Of a stretch of 64,000 nucleotides of DNA, positions 15,664 through 24,528 are shown one piece after another; within the stretch, counting starts at the first letter, position 1; every line of letters begins with the position of its first letter. The notes beneath the pieces were generated by a model. The model was not told where the DNA came from. It ran no database searches and saw nothing but the letters and a program-made list of their open reading frames with translations. Source of the stretch: Actinoplanes siamensis (GTDB lineage Bacteria > Actinomycetota > Actinomycetes > Mycobacteriales > Micromonosporaceae); contig NZ_BOMW01000040.1 in assembly GCF_016862395.1 (NCBI RefSeq), positions 16,274 to 80,273 of the forward strand. Direction: 5' to 3'. The translations under genes were made by a program, and so were the position numbers.

Positions 15664-16701
15664 TCAGCGGGCGATGCCGGCCAGCAGTTCGATCTGGCGC
15701 GGGTCGTCGGCGTAGCAGTACAGGATCAGCTCGTCCGCGCCGAACTCCCGATAGGCCGCAACGGTTTCCGCGATCCGTCCCGGGTCGCTCAGCGGCTCGC
15801 CCCAGCCGGCGCGCCCGGTGAAGGCGTAATAATCGGCCACCGCCCGCCTCCCCCGCCGCACCGTCTCGGCGTCGCCGACCGCGACGTTGATCTGACACAC
15901 CAGGCGCGCCCGGCCCGCACGGCCCGCTTCCTTCCACTGCTCATTGACGGTACGGACGAGGCCACCCGCCCATTCCAAAGGCGCCGCACAGACGAACCCG
16001 TCGGCGAACCGCGCCACCCGCCGCAACGCCTCGGACGCGAACCCGCCGATCAGAATCGGCGGACCGCCCACCGCTGACGGCCGCGGCCCGATCCACCCCG
16101 CCGCCCCGATCTCCCCACGCCAACTCCTGCTGTCGTCAGCCGGCGCCGAGCCGGCCGCCCGCGACCCGCCCCGTACGCCGACCGCCCGCACAGCACCGCC
16201 GGCCAGGCCACGTGCGGCCGCCCGGGAGCCGGCCGGCTGCGACTCGGGTTCCCCTGGATCAGCCGACCGCGGCTCACCGCGCGAGCCGGCCGGCAGCGGC
16301 GCGCGGTAGGGCTCGCCGTTCCAGATCCCGCGCAGGTCGGCGAGCTGGGCGTCGAGAATCCGGCCGCGCCGGGTGATCGGCACCCCGGCCGCCGCGTGGT
16401 CGTCGTCCCGGCCGCCGATGCCGATGCCGAGCACAAACCGGCCCGCCGACATCCGGTCCAGCGTGGCGACCTGTTTGGCGAGCAACGCCGTCGACCGCAG
16501 CGGCCCGAGCAGCACCTCGGTCTGCAACCGGATCCGGCTGGTGGCTCCGGCCAGGACGGCGAGCGCGGTCAGCGGCTCCGGGTTGTCGTAGGCCAGCCGG
16601 TCCAGCAACGCGACCGTCGCGAACCGGTGGTCCTCCGCGAGCCGCGCCCACTCCAGCAACCGAGCCGGATCACTGATGGGCAGCCCAAGACCGATTTCCA
16701 T
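15664..16701 (-). CDS. Luciferase-like (LLM) flavin/F420-dependent oxidoreductase with a low-complexity insert
   Basis: A 345-residue TIM-barrel oxidoreductase of the luciferase-like monooxygenase family; F420 or FMN is the expected cofactor. Core features are the N-terminal IGLGLPISDP, the LDRMSAGRFVLGIGIGG segment (about 83-99) and the GGPPILIGGFASEALRR strand. Between about residues 140 and 205, where relatives have a short loop, there is an Arg/Gly/Ala/Pro-rich low-complexity insert. Excluding it gives a normal ~280-residue length. A GAGGAG site lies 7 nt before the ATG at 16701. The substrate is unknown. Confidence 0.8.
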   Translation of the reverse strand: MEIGLGLPISDPARLLEWARLAEDHRFATVALLDRLAYDNPEPLTALAVLAGATSRIRLQTEVLLGPLRSTALLAKQVATLDRMSAGRFVLGIGIGGRDDDHAAAGVPITRRGRILDAQLADLRGIWNGEPYRAPLPAGSRGEPRSADPGEPESQPAGSRAAARGLAGGAVRAVGVRGGSRAAGSAPADDSRSWRGEIGAAGWIGPRPSAVGGPPILIGGFASEALRRVARFADGFVCAAPLEWAGGLVRTVNEQWKEAGRAGRARLVCQINVAVGDAETVRRGRRAVADYYAFTGRAGWGEPLSDPGRIAETVAAYREFGADELILYCYADDPRQIELLAGIAR

Positions 16702-16884
16702 GAACTTCTCCTCGAAAGGCAGGCAGCAACAACCGACGTCGCCACCTCCTCCCCGCTCACGGCGAGGTCACCGGCCTGTCCGCGACAGGTATCCAAGGCC
16801 CGATGATTCGGAGTTCCCGGCCAACCTACCGGCCCCACCGGTCCGGCGGGCAAGCCGTTTTCCACCACGACCCGCGGCGAGCAA

Positions 16885-18174
16885 TCAGCGCGCCGCCGCG
16901 CCACCACCGGGGCCCGAGGTGCCGGCAGCGGCGTCGGCGGGAACCACCGCCGGCTCAATGCCCGGACCGGGAGCCGGCTCGACGGTCGACACGGCAGCGG
17001 CCGGAGTGCTCCGGCGGCGCAGTTCGGCCGGGAGGACCAGCAGGGCCACCAGGACGCCGACCGCGCCGACCGCGGTGAAGCCCCACTTCGGCCCCCACGT
17101 GTCGATCGCCAGACCGGCCAGCGGCCCGCCCAGGGCGACGCCCACGGTCAGGGCCGAGTTGTGCAGGCCCATGGCCTCGCCGCGGGCCGCGGCCGGGATC
17201 ATCCGGCTGATGGCGTCGGAGCTGGCCGTGATCGTCGGGGCGCACAGGGCGCCGGCCGGGATCAGCAGGACGGCCAGCAGCCACCAGTGCGAGCCGCCGA
17301 GCCCGACCGGGATGGTCAGCAGGGCCATCGGGGCCAGCAGCGCCAGAGCCGGCAGGCCGCTGCGGACCAGGCCGTAGGCGAAGCCGCCGAGCAACGAGAA
17401 GAGCGCCCACAGCGACATCACCAGGCCGGTCCAGCCGAGCTCGCCGGAGGCGCGCAGCACGGCCACCACCGACACGTCGGTGCCGGCCAGCACCAGCGTG
17501 GCCGCCATCGTGACGGCCAGGACGGCGACGAACCGGGGCTTGAGCCACTCCCGGCGGGCGATCCGCTCGCCGGCCGAGACCGGGGCCTCGTGCGCGGCCC
17601 GGGTGGGCGGGTTGAGCAGCCACAGGCCGACGCCGGAGAGCAGGATGCCGGCCGCCAGCACGACCATGGCGACACGGGCGCCGGCGGTGGTGGCGATCAG
17701 CACGCCGAGAGCCGGGCCGGCCATGAACGACAGCTCGGTGGTCATCGAGTCGAGCGCGAAACCGGGCAGCCGATGCGACTCCGGCGTGAGGGCGGCGATC
17801 GCCTGCCGGGCCACCGAGAACGCCGGGAGCGCCAGGAAGCCGCCGACCAGCGCGACCGGCAGCAGCGCCCAGTACGGCAGGGACTGGGCGACCAGCCAGT
17901 AGACCACCTCGGCGACCGTCGTCAGGGCCAGCACCGGGCGCAGCCCCCGCCGGTCGATGAGCCTGCCGATCACCGGGGCGCCGATCGAACCGCCGATCGT
18001 GGAGGCCGCGCCGACCAGGCCCGCCGCTCCGTACTTCATCCCGAGGCCGGTCACCACGTGCAGGGTGAGCACGACCGCGCCGGCCGCGATGGGGATGCGG
18101 GCCAGCGTGGCGACCGCGAGCACCGACATGACCTTCGGCAGCGCGAGCGTTTCCCGGTAAGGCGTGAGCAACAT
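16885..18174 (-). CDS. MFS transporter
   Basis: A 429-residue integral membrane protein with about 12 hydrophobic segments and the MFS cytoplasmic-loop motif (GRLIDRRGLRP, between helices 2 and 3). It is of the multidrug or sugar efflux type; MSVLAVATLARIPIAAGAVV is the first helix. The substrate cannot be told from sequence. The frame is open upstream, but that part is repeat-rich and Arg/Pro-biased, so the ATG at 18174 (MLLTPYRETLALP) is chosen. It is downstream of, and on the same strand as, ctaD but separated by a strong terminator and tandem repeats, so it is transcribed independently. Confidence 0.85.
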   Translation of the reverse strand: MLLTPYRETLALPKVMSVLAVATLARIPIAAGAVVLTLHVVTGLGMKYGAAGLVGAASTIGGSIGAPVIGRLIDRRGLRPVLALTTVAEVVYWLVAQSLPYWALLPVALVGGFLALPAFSVARQAIAALTPESHRLPGFALDSMTTELSFMAGPALGVLIATTAGARVAMVVLAAGILLSGVGLWLLNPPTRAAHEAPVSAGERIARREWLKPRFVAVLAVTMAATLVLAGTDVSVVAVLRASGELGWTGLVMSLWALFSLLGGFAYGLVRSGLPALALLAPMALLTIPVGLGGSHWWLLAVLLIPAGALCAPTITASSDAISRMIPAAARGEAMGLHNSALTVGVALGGPLAGLAIDTWGPKWGFTAVGAVGVLVALLVLPAELRRRSTPAAAVSTVEPAPGPGIEPAVVPADAAAGTSGPGGGAAAR

Positions 18175-18322
18175 GACGATCCTGACCTCCGCCAGCGATC
18201 CTGCCCCAGGGGCGCGACGGAAACCAACGGCTTTGGCGCAGCTCACGTCGGGTGCGGTGGCGAACCGGGCGAGGAGCAGCGCACCGCGATCGTCCGCGGG
18301 TCGCCGGGCCGGGTCGGCGGGC

Positions 18323-18373
18323 GGGCCAGCGGCACGGGTGGGCCAGCGGCACGGGTGGGCCAGCGGCACGGGT
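18323..18373. repeat. Three perfect tandem copies of a 17-bp repeat
   Basis: GGGCCAGCGGCACGGGT is repeated exactly three times (18323-18339, 18340-18356, 18357-18373), followed by a partial fourth copy. It lies between the ctaD terminator and the MFS gene, in the MFS 5' region, where it could affect transcription or act as a variable-number tandem repeat. Confidence 0.85.
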
Positions 18374-18408
18374 GGGCCGGTGTCCCAGCCGTCCGGGCCG
18401 GGAAAACG

Positions 18409-18444
18409 AACCGGCCCGCACTCCGTGCGGAGTGCGGGCCGGTT
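18409..18444 (-). terminator. Rho-independent terminator after ctaD
   Basis: A perfect 17-bp inverted repeat (arms 18409-18425 and 18428-18444, AACCGGCCCGCACTCCG and its complement) lies 9 nt beyond the ctaD stop. On the minus strand it is followed by CGTTTTCC, a short U tract. It should end ctaD transcription. Confidence 0.8.
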
Positions 18445-18453
18445 CGGCACGGC

Positions 18454-20214
18454 CTAGTGGTCGCGGTTGCTCTCGACGTCCTCCTGGTACGTCGCGCCGC
18501 CGTCGGACTCGTGGCTCAGCACGCGCGCGCCACCCTCCGGCGGCCCGCCGAGCGAGCCCTGGTCGCCCGCCGCGAGCTCCGGGAACTTCAGGTCGAAGGC
18601 GGGCCGCTCGGAGCGGATCCGCGGCATCCGGTCGAAGTTGCGCAGCGGCGGCGGGGTGGTGGTGGCCCACTCCAGCGAGTTGCCGAAGCCCCACGGGTCG
18701 TCGGCCGTGACGACCTTGCCGACCTTGTACGACTTCCAGATGTTGTAGAGGAACGGCAGCGTGGCCAGGCCCAGGATGAACGACCCGATCGTGGAGACCG
18801 TGTTCAGCGCGGTGAAGCCGTCGGTCGGCAGGTAGTCCGCGTACCGCCGGGGCATGCCCTTGGTGCCCAGCCAGTGCTGCACCAGGAAGGTGGCGTGGAA
18901 GCCGATGAAGGTCAGCCAGAAGTGGACCTTGGCGAGGCGCTCGTCGAGCATCCGGCCGAACATCTTCGGGAACCAGAAGTAGATGCCGGAGAAGACGGCG
19001 AACACGATGGTGCCGAAGAGCACGTAGTGGAAGTGCGCGATCACGAAGTACGAGTCGGAGACGTGGAAGTCGATCGGCGGGGAGGCCAGCAGCACGCCGG
19101 AGAGACCACCGAAGAGGAACGTCACCATGAAGCCGATCGCGAAGAGCATCGGCGGCTCGAAGCTGACCTGGCCGCGCCACATGGTGCCGATCCAGACGAA
19201 GAACTTCATGCCGGTCGGGACCGCGATCAGGAAGCTCAGGAAGCTGAAGAACGGCAGCAGCACCTGGCCGGTGACGAACATGTGGTGCGCCCACACCGAC
19301 ATCGACAGCGCGCCGATCAGCAGCGTCGCGGCGACCAGGCCCTTGTAGCCGAAGACCGGCTTGCGGCTGAAGACCGGGATGACCTCGGTGATGATGCCGA
19401 AGAACGGCAGGGCGATGATGTACACCTCGGGGTGGCCGAAGAACCAGAAGAGGTGCTGCCAGAGCATCGGGCCGCCGGTCTGCACGTCGAAGACGTGGGC
19501 GCCGAGCACCCGGTCGGCGGCGAGGGCGAACAGCGCGGCCGCCAGGAACGGGAAGACCATCACCGCGAGCAGCGCCGTGACCAGCATGTTCCAGGTCATG
19601 ATCGGCATCCGGAACATGGTCATGCCGGGCGCGCGCAGCGTCAGGATCGTGGTGATCAGGTTCACCGAGCCGAGGATCGTGCCCAGACCCGAGATGGCCA
19701 GGCCGACCACCCACATGTTGCCGCCGACGCCCGGGGAGTGCAGCGAGTCGCTCAGCGGCGTGTAGGCGAACCAGCCGAAGTCGGCGGCGCCGCCGGGGGT
19801 GACGAACCCGCCGATGGTGATCAGGCCACCGAACAGGTACAGCCAGTACGCGAAGGCGTTCAGGCGGGGGAAGGACACGTCCGGCGCACCGATCTGGATC
19901 GGTACGACGTAGTTGCCGAACGCGAACACGATAGGTGTCGCGAAGAACAGCAGCATGATCGTGCCGTGCATGGTGAACAGCTGGTTGAACTGCTCGGGCG
20001 ACAGGATCTGCATGCCCGGCCGGGCCAGCTCGGCGCGCATCAGCAGCGCCATGAGGCCACCCAGAAGGAAGAACACGAAGGCGGTGACCATGTACATGAT
20101 CCCGATCTGCTTCGCGTCCGTCGTGCGCAGGATTCGGGCGAGGGCCGAACCCTTGACCTGCCGCCGGACCGGATATGGACGGGTCGCGATCGGCGACGGC
20201 GCAACGGTCGTCAC
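18454..20214 (-). CDS. ctaD: Cytochrome c oxidase subunit I (aa3 type)
   Basis: The catalytic membrane subunit of the terminal oxidase, carrying heme a, heme a3 and CuB. The 586-residue protein has about 12 helices. Conserved sites in order are FTMHGTIMLLF (heme a His), WFFGHPEVYI (CuB His and cross-linked Tyr), AHHMFVTG (two CuB His) and VIAHFHYVLFG (heme a3 and heme a His). The GTG at 20214 is chosen: it has GGAGG 6 nt upstream and gives the family start (TTVAPSP), whereas the longer frame reads through non-coding sequence. Other oxidase subunits are not adjacent, as is common for ctaD in actinomycetes. Confidence 0.95.
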   Translation of the reverse strand: MTTVAPSPIATRPYPVRRQVKGSALARILRTTDAKQIGIMYMVTAFVFFLLGGLMALLMRAELARPGMQILSPEQFNQLFTMHGTIMLLFFATPIVFAFGNYVVPIQIGAPDVSFPRLNAFAYWLYLFGGLITIGGFVTPGGAADFGWFAYTPLSDSLHSPGVGGNMWVVGLAISGLGTILGSVNLITTILTLRAPGMTMFRMPIMTWNMLVTALLAVMVFPFLAAALFALAADRVLGAHVFDVQTGGPMLWQHLFWFFGHPEVYIIALPFFGIITEVIPVFSRKPVFGYKGLVAATLLIGALSMSVWAHHMFVTGQVLLPFFSFLSFLIAVPTGMKFFVWIGTMWRGQVSFEPPMLFAIGFMVTFLFGGLSGVLLASPPIDFHVSDSYFVIAHFHYVLFGTIVFAVFSGIYFWFPKMFGRMLDERLAKVHFWLTFIGFHATFLVQHWLGTKGMPRRYADYLPTDGFTALNTVSTIGSFILGLATLPFLYNIWKSYKVGKVVTADDPWGFGNSLEWATTTPPPLRNFDRMPRIRSERPAFDLKFPELAAGDQGSLGGPPEGGARVLSHESDGGATYQEDVESNRDH

Positions 20215-20397
20215 GAAATGCCTCCGTTGTCTCGTTCGTCCCACTCGGCACACCTCGAAGATCGGGCGTACCTCGCTGGCAGAATAGTCCCCCGCCGACC
20301 CCCGGCCGTCGCGGGGTGACCAAAGGACCACGCAGGACGAACGCCCACCAGCGCGACAAGACAGTGGAGGACCGCGACCGATACCGGCCGGCGTGGC

Positions 20398-21504
20398 TCA
20401 GACCGGAGCGACCAGAGCCCGGTAGTGATCGTTGAAGATCTGCAGACCACGTCGCCGGAGCATCGGGTCGCGCAACGACGGCGGCACGTCGCGCGTCCGG
20501 TCCCGCTCCCGGGTGCGGTCGCGCACCTCGGCGCAGCGCGGCCGGCGCCGCTCTTCGTAGGCGCGCAGGGCGCCCGGGATGTCCGTCCCGACGCGCCGCA
20601 GCTCCTGACCGAGCACGTAACCGTCCTCGAAGGACATCGCCGCGCCCTGGGCCAGGGTCGGCGCGGTGGCGTGCGCGGCGTCGCCGACCAGCACCACCGG
20701 GCCGCGTGACCAGACCGGCAGGACCACCTCGTCGGTGCGGGCGACCGACACCTTCTCCACCCGTTCCAGGATCGCCGGGACCGGGCCGCCGAACGATCCG
20801 AACACCTCGCGCAGCCGCTCGCGCGGATCCGCCGGGTCGGGCGTCTCCGGGGCGGTCTCGTCGGCATAGAGGTAGATCCTGCGGCCGCCCATCGGCATCG
20901 CGACGAACTGCGCGCGCCGGCCCAGCACCGCCGTCCAGTCGGTCAGCGGCGGGCCACCGGAGACCACCGAGCGGTAGACGATCTGGCCGGTCGGGGTGGC
21001 CGGCCCCCCCAGGCCGATCTTCTCGCGGATCGTGGAGCGACGGCCGTCGGCGCCGACGACCAGGTCGTACTCCGCGATGGCGCCGGTGGAGAACTCGACC
21101 TTGGCGGCCCCCTCGATGATCTGGACGTCGCGCACCTCGGTGTCGTAGCGCACCTCGCCGCCGACCCCGGTGAGCAGCACCTGCTGCAGATCGCTGCGGG
21201 ACAGCGCGCGGGACTCGCCGACCCCGGCCCAGAGCGCCGCGACGTCCATCTCGAACAGGCCACGACCGCGGGAGTCCAGGAAGACCTGCCGGAAGATGAG
21301 GTCACCCAGCGGGCGCAACGGCACGTCGAGGCCGAGCAGGCGCAGCGCGCGGGAGGCGTTGCCGGGCAGATAGATGCCGGCGCCGGGACTCATGGTGGCC
21401 GGCAGGGCCTCCACCACGTCCGGCCGGAAGCCCGCGACTCGCAGCCCTCGTGCCGCGGCCAGGCCGGCGATGCCGCCGCCCACCACCAGGATGCGCAAGG
21501 TCAT
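20398..21504 (-). CDS. FAD-dependent monooxygenase (PHBH/UbiH fold)
   Basis: A 368-residue class A flavoprotein hydroxylase. The FAD-binding Rossmann motif VVGGGIAGLAAARGL is at residues 7-21, the DG motif region VVGADGRRSTIRE near 150 and the GDAAH motif VLVGDAAHATAPTLAQG near 273. No transmembrane segment is seen; it should be cytosolic or peripheral. Relatives hydroxylate aromatic compounds or quinone precursors, but the substrate is not predictable. It stands alone between ctaD and the LigD-like gene. Confidence 0.85.
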   Translation of the reverse strand: MTLRILVVGGGIAGLAAARGLRVAGFRPDVVEALPATMSPGAGIYLPGNASRALRLLGLDVPLRPLGDLIFRQVFLDSRGRGLFEMDVAALWAGVGESRALSRSDLQQVLLTGVGGEVRYDTEVRDVQIIEGAAKVEFSTGAIAEYDLVVGADGRRSTIREKIGLGGPATPTGQIVYRSVVSGGPPLTDWTAVLGRRAQFVAMPMGGRRIYLYADETAPETPDPADPRERLREVFGSFGGPVPAILERVEKVSVARTDEVVLPVWSRGPVVLVGDAAHATAPTLAQGAAMSFEDGYVLGQELRRVGTDIPGALRAYEERRRPRCAEVRDRTRERDRTRDVPPSLRDPMLRRRGLQIFNDHYRALVAPV

Positions 21505-21835
21505 CGGCCAACGCCTTCCTGTCGATGGACACGCGTCGGAGCCAGAACACTACCGCGTGCCACCGTAGCGGAAAAGCGACGATCAACAAGGCGCCCGATT
21601 CGCACCGGATCCGCTGCCTCCGGCCACAGTGGGGTCACCCCGGCGGGTGGTTCCACAGTGGCGAAGGCCCGGCCCGCCCGGGCCAGCGCGACCGCCCGGC
21701 GCGCCCGGATCACCCGGCGCGCCCGGACCACCAGGTGCGGCTGGTGCGGCAGCAGTTCCATCCCCGTCATGCGGACACCCAACCATCGGGGTACGACAAT
21801 TCCGGGCGCCCGGACGCACCGGCAGAATCAAGGTC
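21505..21835. other. 331-bp divergent gap without a confident gene
   Basis: It should hold the promoters of the two divergent genes. A minus-strand frame at 21501-21782 has G/C-ending codons in its first two thirds but loses this bias toward the end and lacks recognisable similarity, so I do not call it. The decamer-like GGCGCGCCCGGA is repeated at about 21709 and 21726. CAGAAT at 21823-21828 lies 7 nt before the ATG at 21836 and may be a leaderless -10 box. Confidence 0.4.
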
Positions 21836-22897
21836 ATGCCGGACCGCCTCGATGAGTACCGCCGCAAACGGGACCCCGCGCGCACGCCCGAGCCGATGCC
21901 GGCCGGCGACCCGCCACCGTTGACCGGCCGGCGCTTCGTCATCCAGCAGCACCACGCCCGCAGCCTCCACTGGGACGTCCGGCTGGAGCGTGACGGCGTC
22001 CTGGTCTCGTTCGCCGTCCCGCGCGGCCTGCCCCGCGACCAGGCCCGCAACAACCTGGCCAAACACACCGAGGACCACCCGCTGCAATATCTGGACTTCG
22101 CCGGCGAGATCCCGTCCGGCGAGTACGGCGGCGGCCGGATGACCATCTTCGACCGGGGCACCTACGAGAGCGACAAGTGGCGTCACGACGAGATCAGCGT
22201 CACCTTCCACGGCGACCGCACGAGGGGGCGGTACGTCTTCTTCCAGACCGGCGGCGCCGACTGGATGGTGCGCCGGATGGACCCGCCGGAGCCGGGCTGG
22301 GAGCCGATGCCCGACGACCTGCGCCCGATGCTGGCCACCCGGGCCGCCCAGCTGCCGCCGGACGACGCGGACTGGGGTTATGAGATGCGCTGGGCGGGAC
22401 AGCGCTGCCTGGCGTACCTCTCCGGGGGGAGAGTGCGCCTGAGCGGACCCGGCGGCGAAGAGCTGACCCCCGTGTTTCCCGAGGTCCGGGGGTTGGGCCC
22501 GGCGCTCGCGCCGGTGGAGGCGGTCTTCGACGGCGAGCTGGTGGCCTTCGACGGCGCCCGGCCCGATCCGGCCCGGCTGTCCCGCCGGGCGACGGCCCGG
22601 AACCCGAAGCGGGCCGCCGAGCGCGATCCCGTGCAACTGCTGCTGTACGACCTGCTGTGGCTGGACGGGCACAGCACGACGGAACTGCTGCGCTACGCCG
22701 AGCGCCGCGAGTTGCTGGACGGCCTGGCGGTGGCCGGCGAGCACTGGCAGACCCCGCCGTTCTTCCCGGGCGGTGGTCTCTTCGCCCTGGACGCGGCGCG
22801 GGCGCAGGGCCTGTCCGGCGTGGTGGCGAAGCGGCTGGACTCCCCCTACCTGCCCGGCCGGGCGAGCCGCCTGTGGCGGGAGATCATCGTGAGCTGA
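21836..22897 (+). CDS. LigD-like protein: 3'-phosphoesterase domain plus degenerate ATP-ligase domain
   Basis: A 353-residue protein. Residues 31-145 are a LigD phosphoesterase domain, which trims 3' ends in bacterial end joining: FVIQQHHARSLHWDVRLERD holds the metal/active-site residues His39, His45, Asp47 and Arg49, then TEDHPLQYLDF and SGEYGGG. Residues 160-353 resemble the ATP-dependent ligase nucleotidyltransferase domain, but the catalytic Lys of motif I (E-x-KxDGxR) is Arg185 in EMRWAGQR. The motif IV Glu is missing (LSGVVAKRL), motif V Lys residues are absent (LWREI) and no OB domain follows. I expect an active phosphoesterase with a non-catalytic ligase-like domain. No ku gene is in the window. 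Confidence 0.82.
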   Translation: MPDRLDEYRRKRDPARTPEPMPAGDPPPLTGRRFVIQQHHARSLHWDVRLERDGVLVSFAVPRGLPRDQARNNLAKHTEDHPLQYLDFAGEIPSGEYGGGRMTIFDRGTYESDKWRHDEISVTFHGDRTRGRYVFFQTGGADWMVRRMDPPEPGWEPMPDDLRPMLATRAAQLPPDDADWGYEMRWAGQRCLAYLSGGRVRLSGPGGEELTPVFPEVRGLGPALAPVEAVFDGELVAFDGARPDPARLSRRATARNPKRAAERDPVQLLLYDLLWLDGHSTTELLRYAERRELLDGLAVAGEHWQTPPFFPGGGLFALDAARAQGLSGVVAKRLDSPYLPGRASRLWREIIVS

Positions 22898-23027
22898 GCG
22901 GCACCCCGGTCACGTACGCCGACACCGTGGTACCCAAGATGCAACCAGCAGTTCGTTCAGGAGCGTTACGGCTCGCCCGATGGCGGGGGTCTACCGGCGA
23001 CCGCAGTGGAAAGGGCCCCACTTCACC

Positions 23028-24395
23028 ATGCTCTCGTCCCCCGTCGCCTTCCCCGACCTGTCCGCGGAGCTCTGGCAGTCCGCGGTACGGGTGCTGGAGA
23101 CCAACTGGTCCGGCGACCACACCGTCCCGTCCCGCCGCCTCTACCCGCACCAGTGGAGCTGGGACACCGCCTTCATCGCTGTCGGCCTGGCCTACGTCAA
23201 CCCCACCCGCGCCTGGCGTGACCTGCACAACCTGTTCGAGGCGCAGTGGCCGGACGGCCGGGTGCCGCACATCGTCTTCGATGCGGCGACCGCTGAGGAC
23301 GGCTACTTTCCCGGCCCCGGGTTCTGGAACGTCCCGGTGCTGGCCGGCCGCCCCGCCCGGCGCAGCACCGGCATCGTCCAGCCGCCGCTGCACGCGGTCG
23401 CCGCGTGGGAGGTCTACCGGCACGCCGCGGCGCACGGCGCGGCCTGCGTCAGCGAGGCGCGCACCGAGCTGGCCTGGCTCTATCCCCGGCTGGTGGCCCA
23501 GCAGGAATACCTGACGCGGCGCCGGGACGCCGGCGGCTCCGGGCTGGCCTCGATCGTGCACCCGTGGGAGTCCGGCCTGGACAACAGTCCCGCGTGGGAC
23601 CAGGCGCTGGCCGAGGTGCCGGCCGACCTCACGCTGCTGGAGCGGCACCGGCGGCACGACCTGGCGGTGGCGGACGCCGCGCATCGGCCCACCGACGAGG
23701 ACTATGCCCGGTACGTGGGGCTGGCCCTCGGCTACCGCGACGGCGGCTACTCCGACACCGAGCTGGTGCAGCGGCATCCGTTCGCCGTCGAGTGCCCGGC
23801 GTTCAACAGCATCCTGGCCGTCGCCGAGCTGGCCCTCGCGCAGATCGCCGGGGTGCTCGGGCGGACCGCCGGCGCCATCCGCCACCGGGACCGGGCCCGG
23901 GAGATCACCGCGGCGATCTCCCGGCGGCTGTGGGAGCCGGCCACCCGGACGTTCCGCGCCCGCGACGCCCGTACCGGACGGCTCAGCCCGGCCCGCTGCG
24001 TGAGCGGCCTGCTCCCGCTGATGCTGCCGGACCTGCCGGCCGACCAGGCCCAGGCGATCATGGCGGAGGCCCGGTCGGAGCGGTTCGGGCTGCCGGCGCC
24101 GAGCGCGGACCGGGCCGCGCCGTTCTTCGACACCCGCCGGTACTGGCGCGGGCCGGTCTGGATCAACGTGAACTGGCTGCTGCGACGCGGCATGCAAGTG
24201 CACGGTTTCCGCGGCGAGGCGGAGGAGCTGCGTCGGGCCATGCTGCGCCTGGTGCACGAGCACGGCCACTACGAGTACTTCGACCCGGACACCGGGCAGG
24301 GACTCGGGGCGCCGACCTTCAGCTGGACCGCGGCGCTCTGCCTGGACCTGCTCGCCGACCGCTCGGCCCCCGCCTACTCCCGAAGCCGGGCCTGA
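23028..24395 (+). CDS. GH63/MGH1-type glycoside hydrolase
   Basis: A 455-residue (alpha/alpha)6-barrel glycosidase of the glucosidase/mannosylglycerate-hydrolase type. Segments include SRRLYPHQWSWDTAFIAVGL (about 37-56; catalytic-domain Trp-Asp), GLVPH-like GRVPHIVF, IVHPWESGLDNSPAWD (about 176-191), PAFNSILAV and RYWRGPVWINVNWLL near 373. No signal peptide is visible, so it should be cytosolic; candidates are compatible-solute or storage-sugar turnover. The ATG at 23028 (MLSSPVAFPDL) is preferred, with GGAAAGGG 12 nt upstream; ATG 22980 would add 16 residues. Confidence 0.8.
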   Translation: MLSSPVAFPDLSAELWQSAVRVLETNWSGDHTVPSRRLYPHQWSWDTAFIAVGLAYVNPTRAWRDLHNLFEAQWPDGRVPHIVFDAATAEDGYFPGPGFWNVPVLAGRPARRSTGIVQPPLHAVAAWEVYRHAAAHGAACVSEARTELAWLYPRLVAQQEYLTRRRDAGGSGLASIVHPWESGLDNSPAWDQALAEVPADLTLLERHRRHDLAVADAAHRPTDEDYARYVGLALGYRDGGYSDTELVQRHPFAVECPAFNSILAVAELALAQIAGVLGRTAGAIRHRDRAREITAAISRRLWEPATRTFRARDARTGRLSPARCVSGLLPLMLPDLPADQAQAIMAEARSERFGLPAPSADRAAPFFDTRRYWRGPVWINVNWLLRRGMQVHGFRGEAEELRRAMLRLVHEHGHYEYFDPDTGQGLGAPTFSWTAALCLDLLADRSAPAYSRSRA

Positions 24396-24420
24396 CCGCG
24401 ACCACGACGCATTCGCCCGT

Positions 24421-24521
24421 CGATGAGGAGGGCGCCGGAAACGACCACGCTTCGCTTGTCGTTTCCGGCGCCCTGGTCATCGACTCAAAGGGGCGGAATG
24501 CCCGCCGAGCGGAGCGAGGCC
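24421..24521. repeat. Dispersed palindromic element, copy 1
   Basis: A long hairpin with perfect 17-bp core arms (24429-24445 and 24458-24474, AGGGCGCCGGAAACGAC and complement) is flanked by further pairing GATGA/TCATC. After 27 nt comes the 20-mer CCGCCGAGCGGAGCGAGGCC (24502-24521). A second copy with the same parts in inverted order is at 45683-45782. Both copies lie between convergent gene ends, where the hairpin would also work as a two-way terminator. Confidence 0.85.
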
Positions 24522-24528
24522 ATCCAAC

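Noticed and set aside
16955..20359. Very long frames on both strands over the MFS and ctaD genes
   Set aside because: Shadow frames of two well-supported genes; the products are repetitive Arg/Gly/Asp-rich strings and no domain is recognisable.
21501..21782. 93-codon minus-strand frame upstream of the monooxygenase gene
   Set aside because: G/C third-position bias is lost in its last third, no similarity seen, and it fills the expected promoter region; left as uncertain non-coding DNA.
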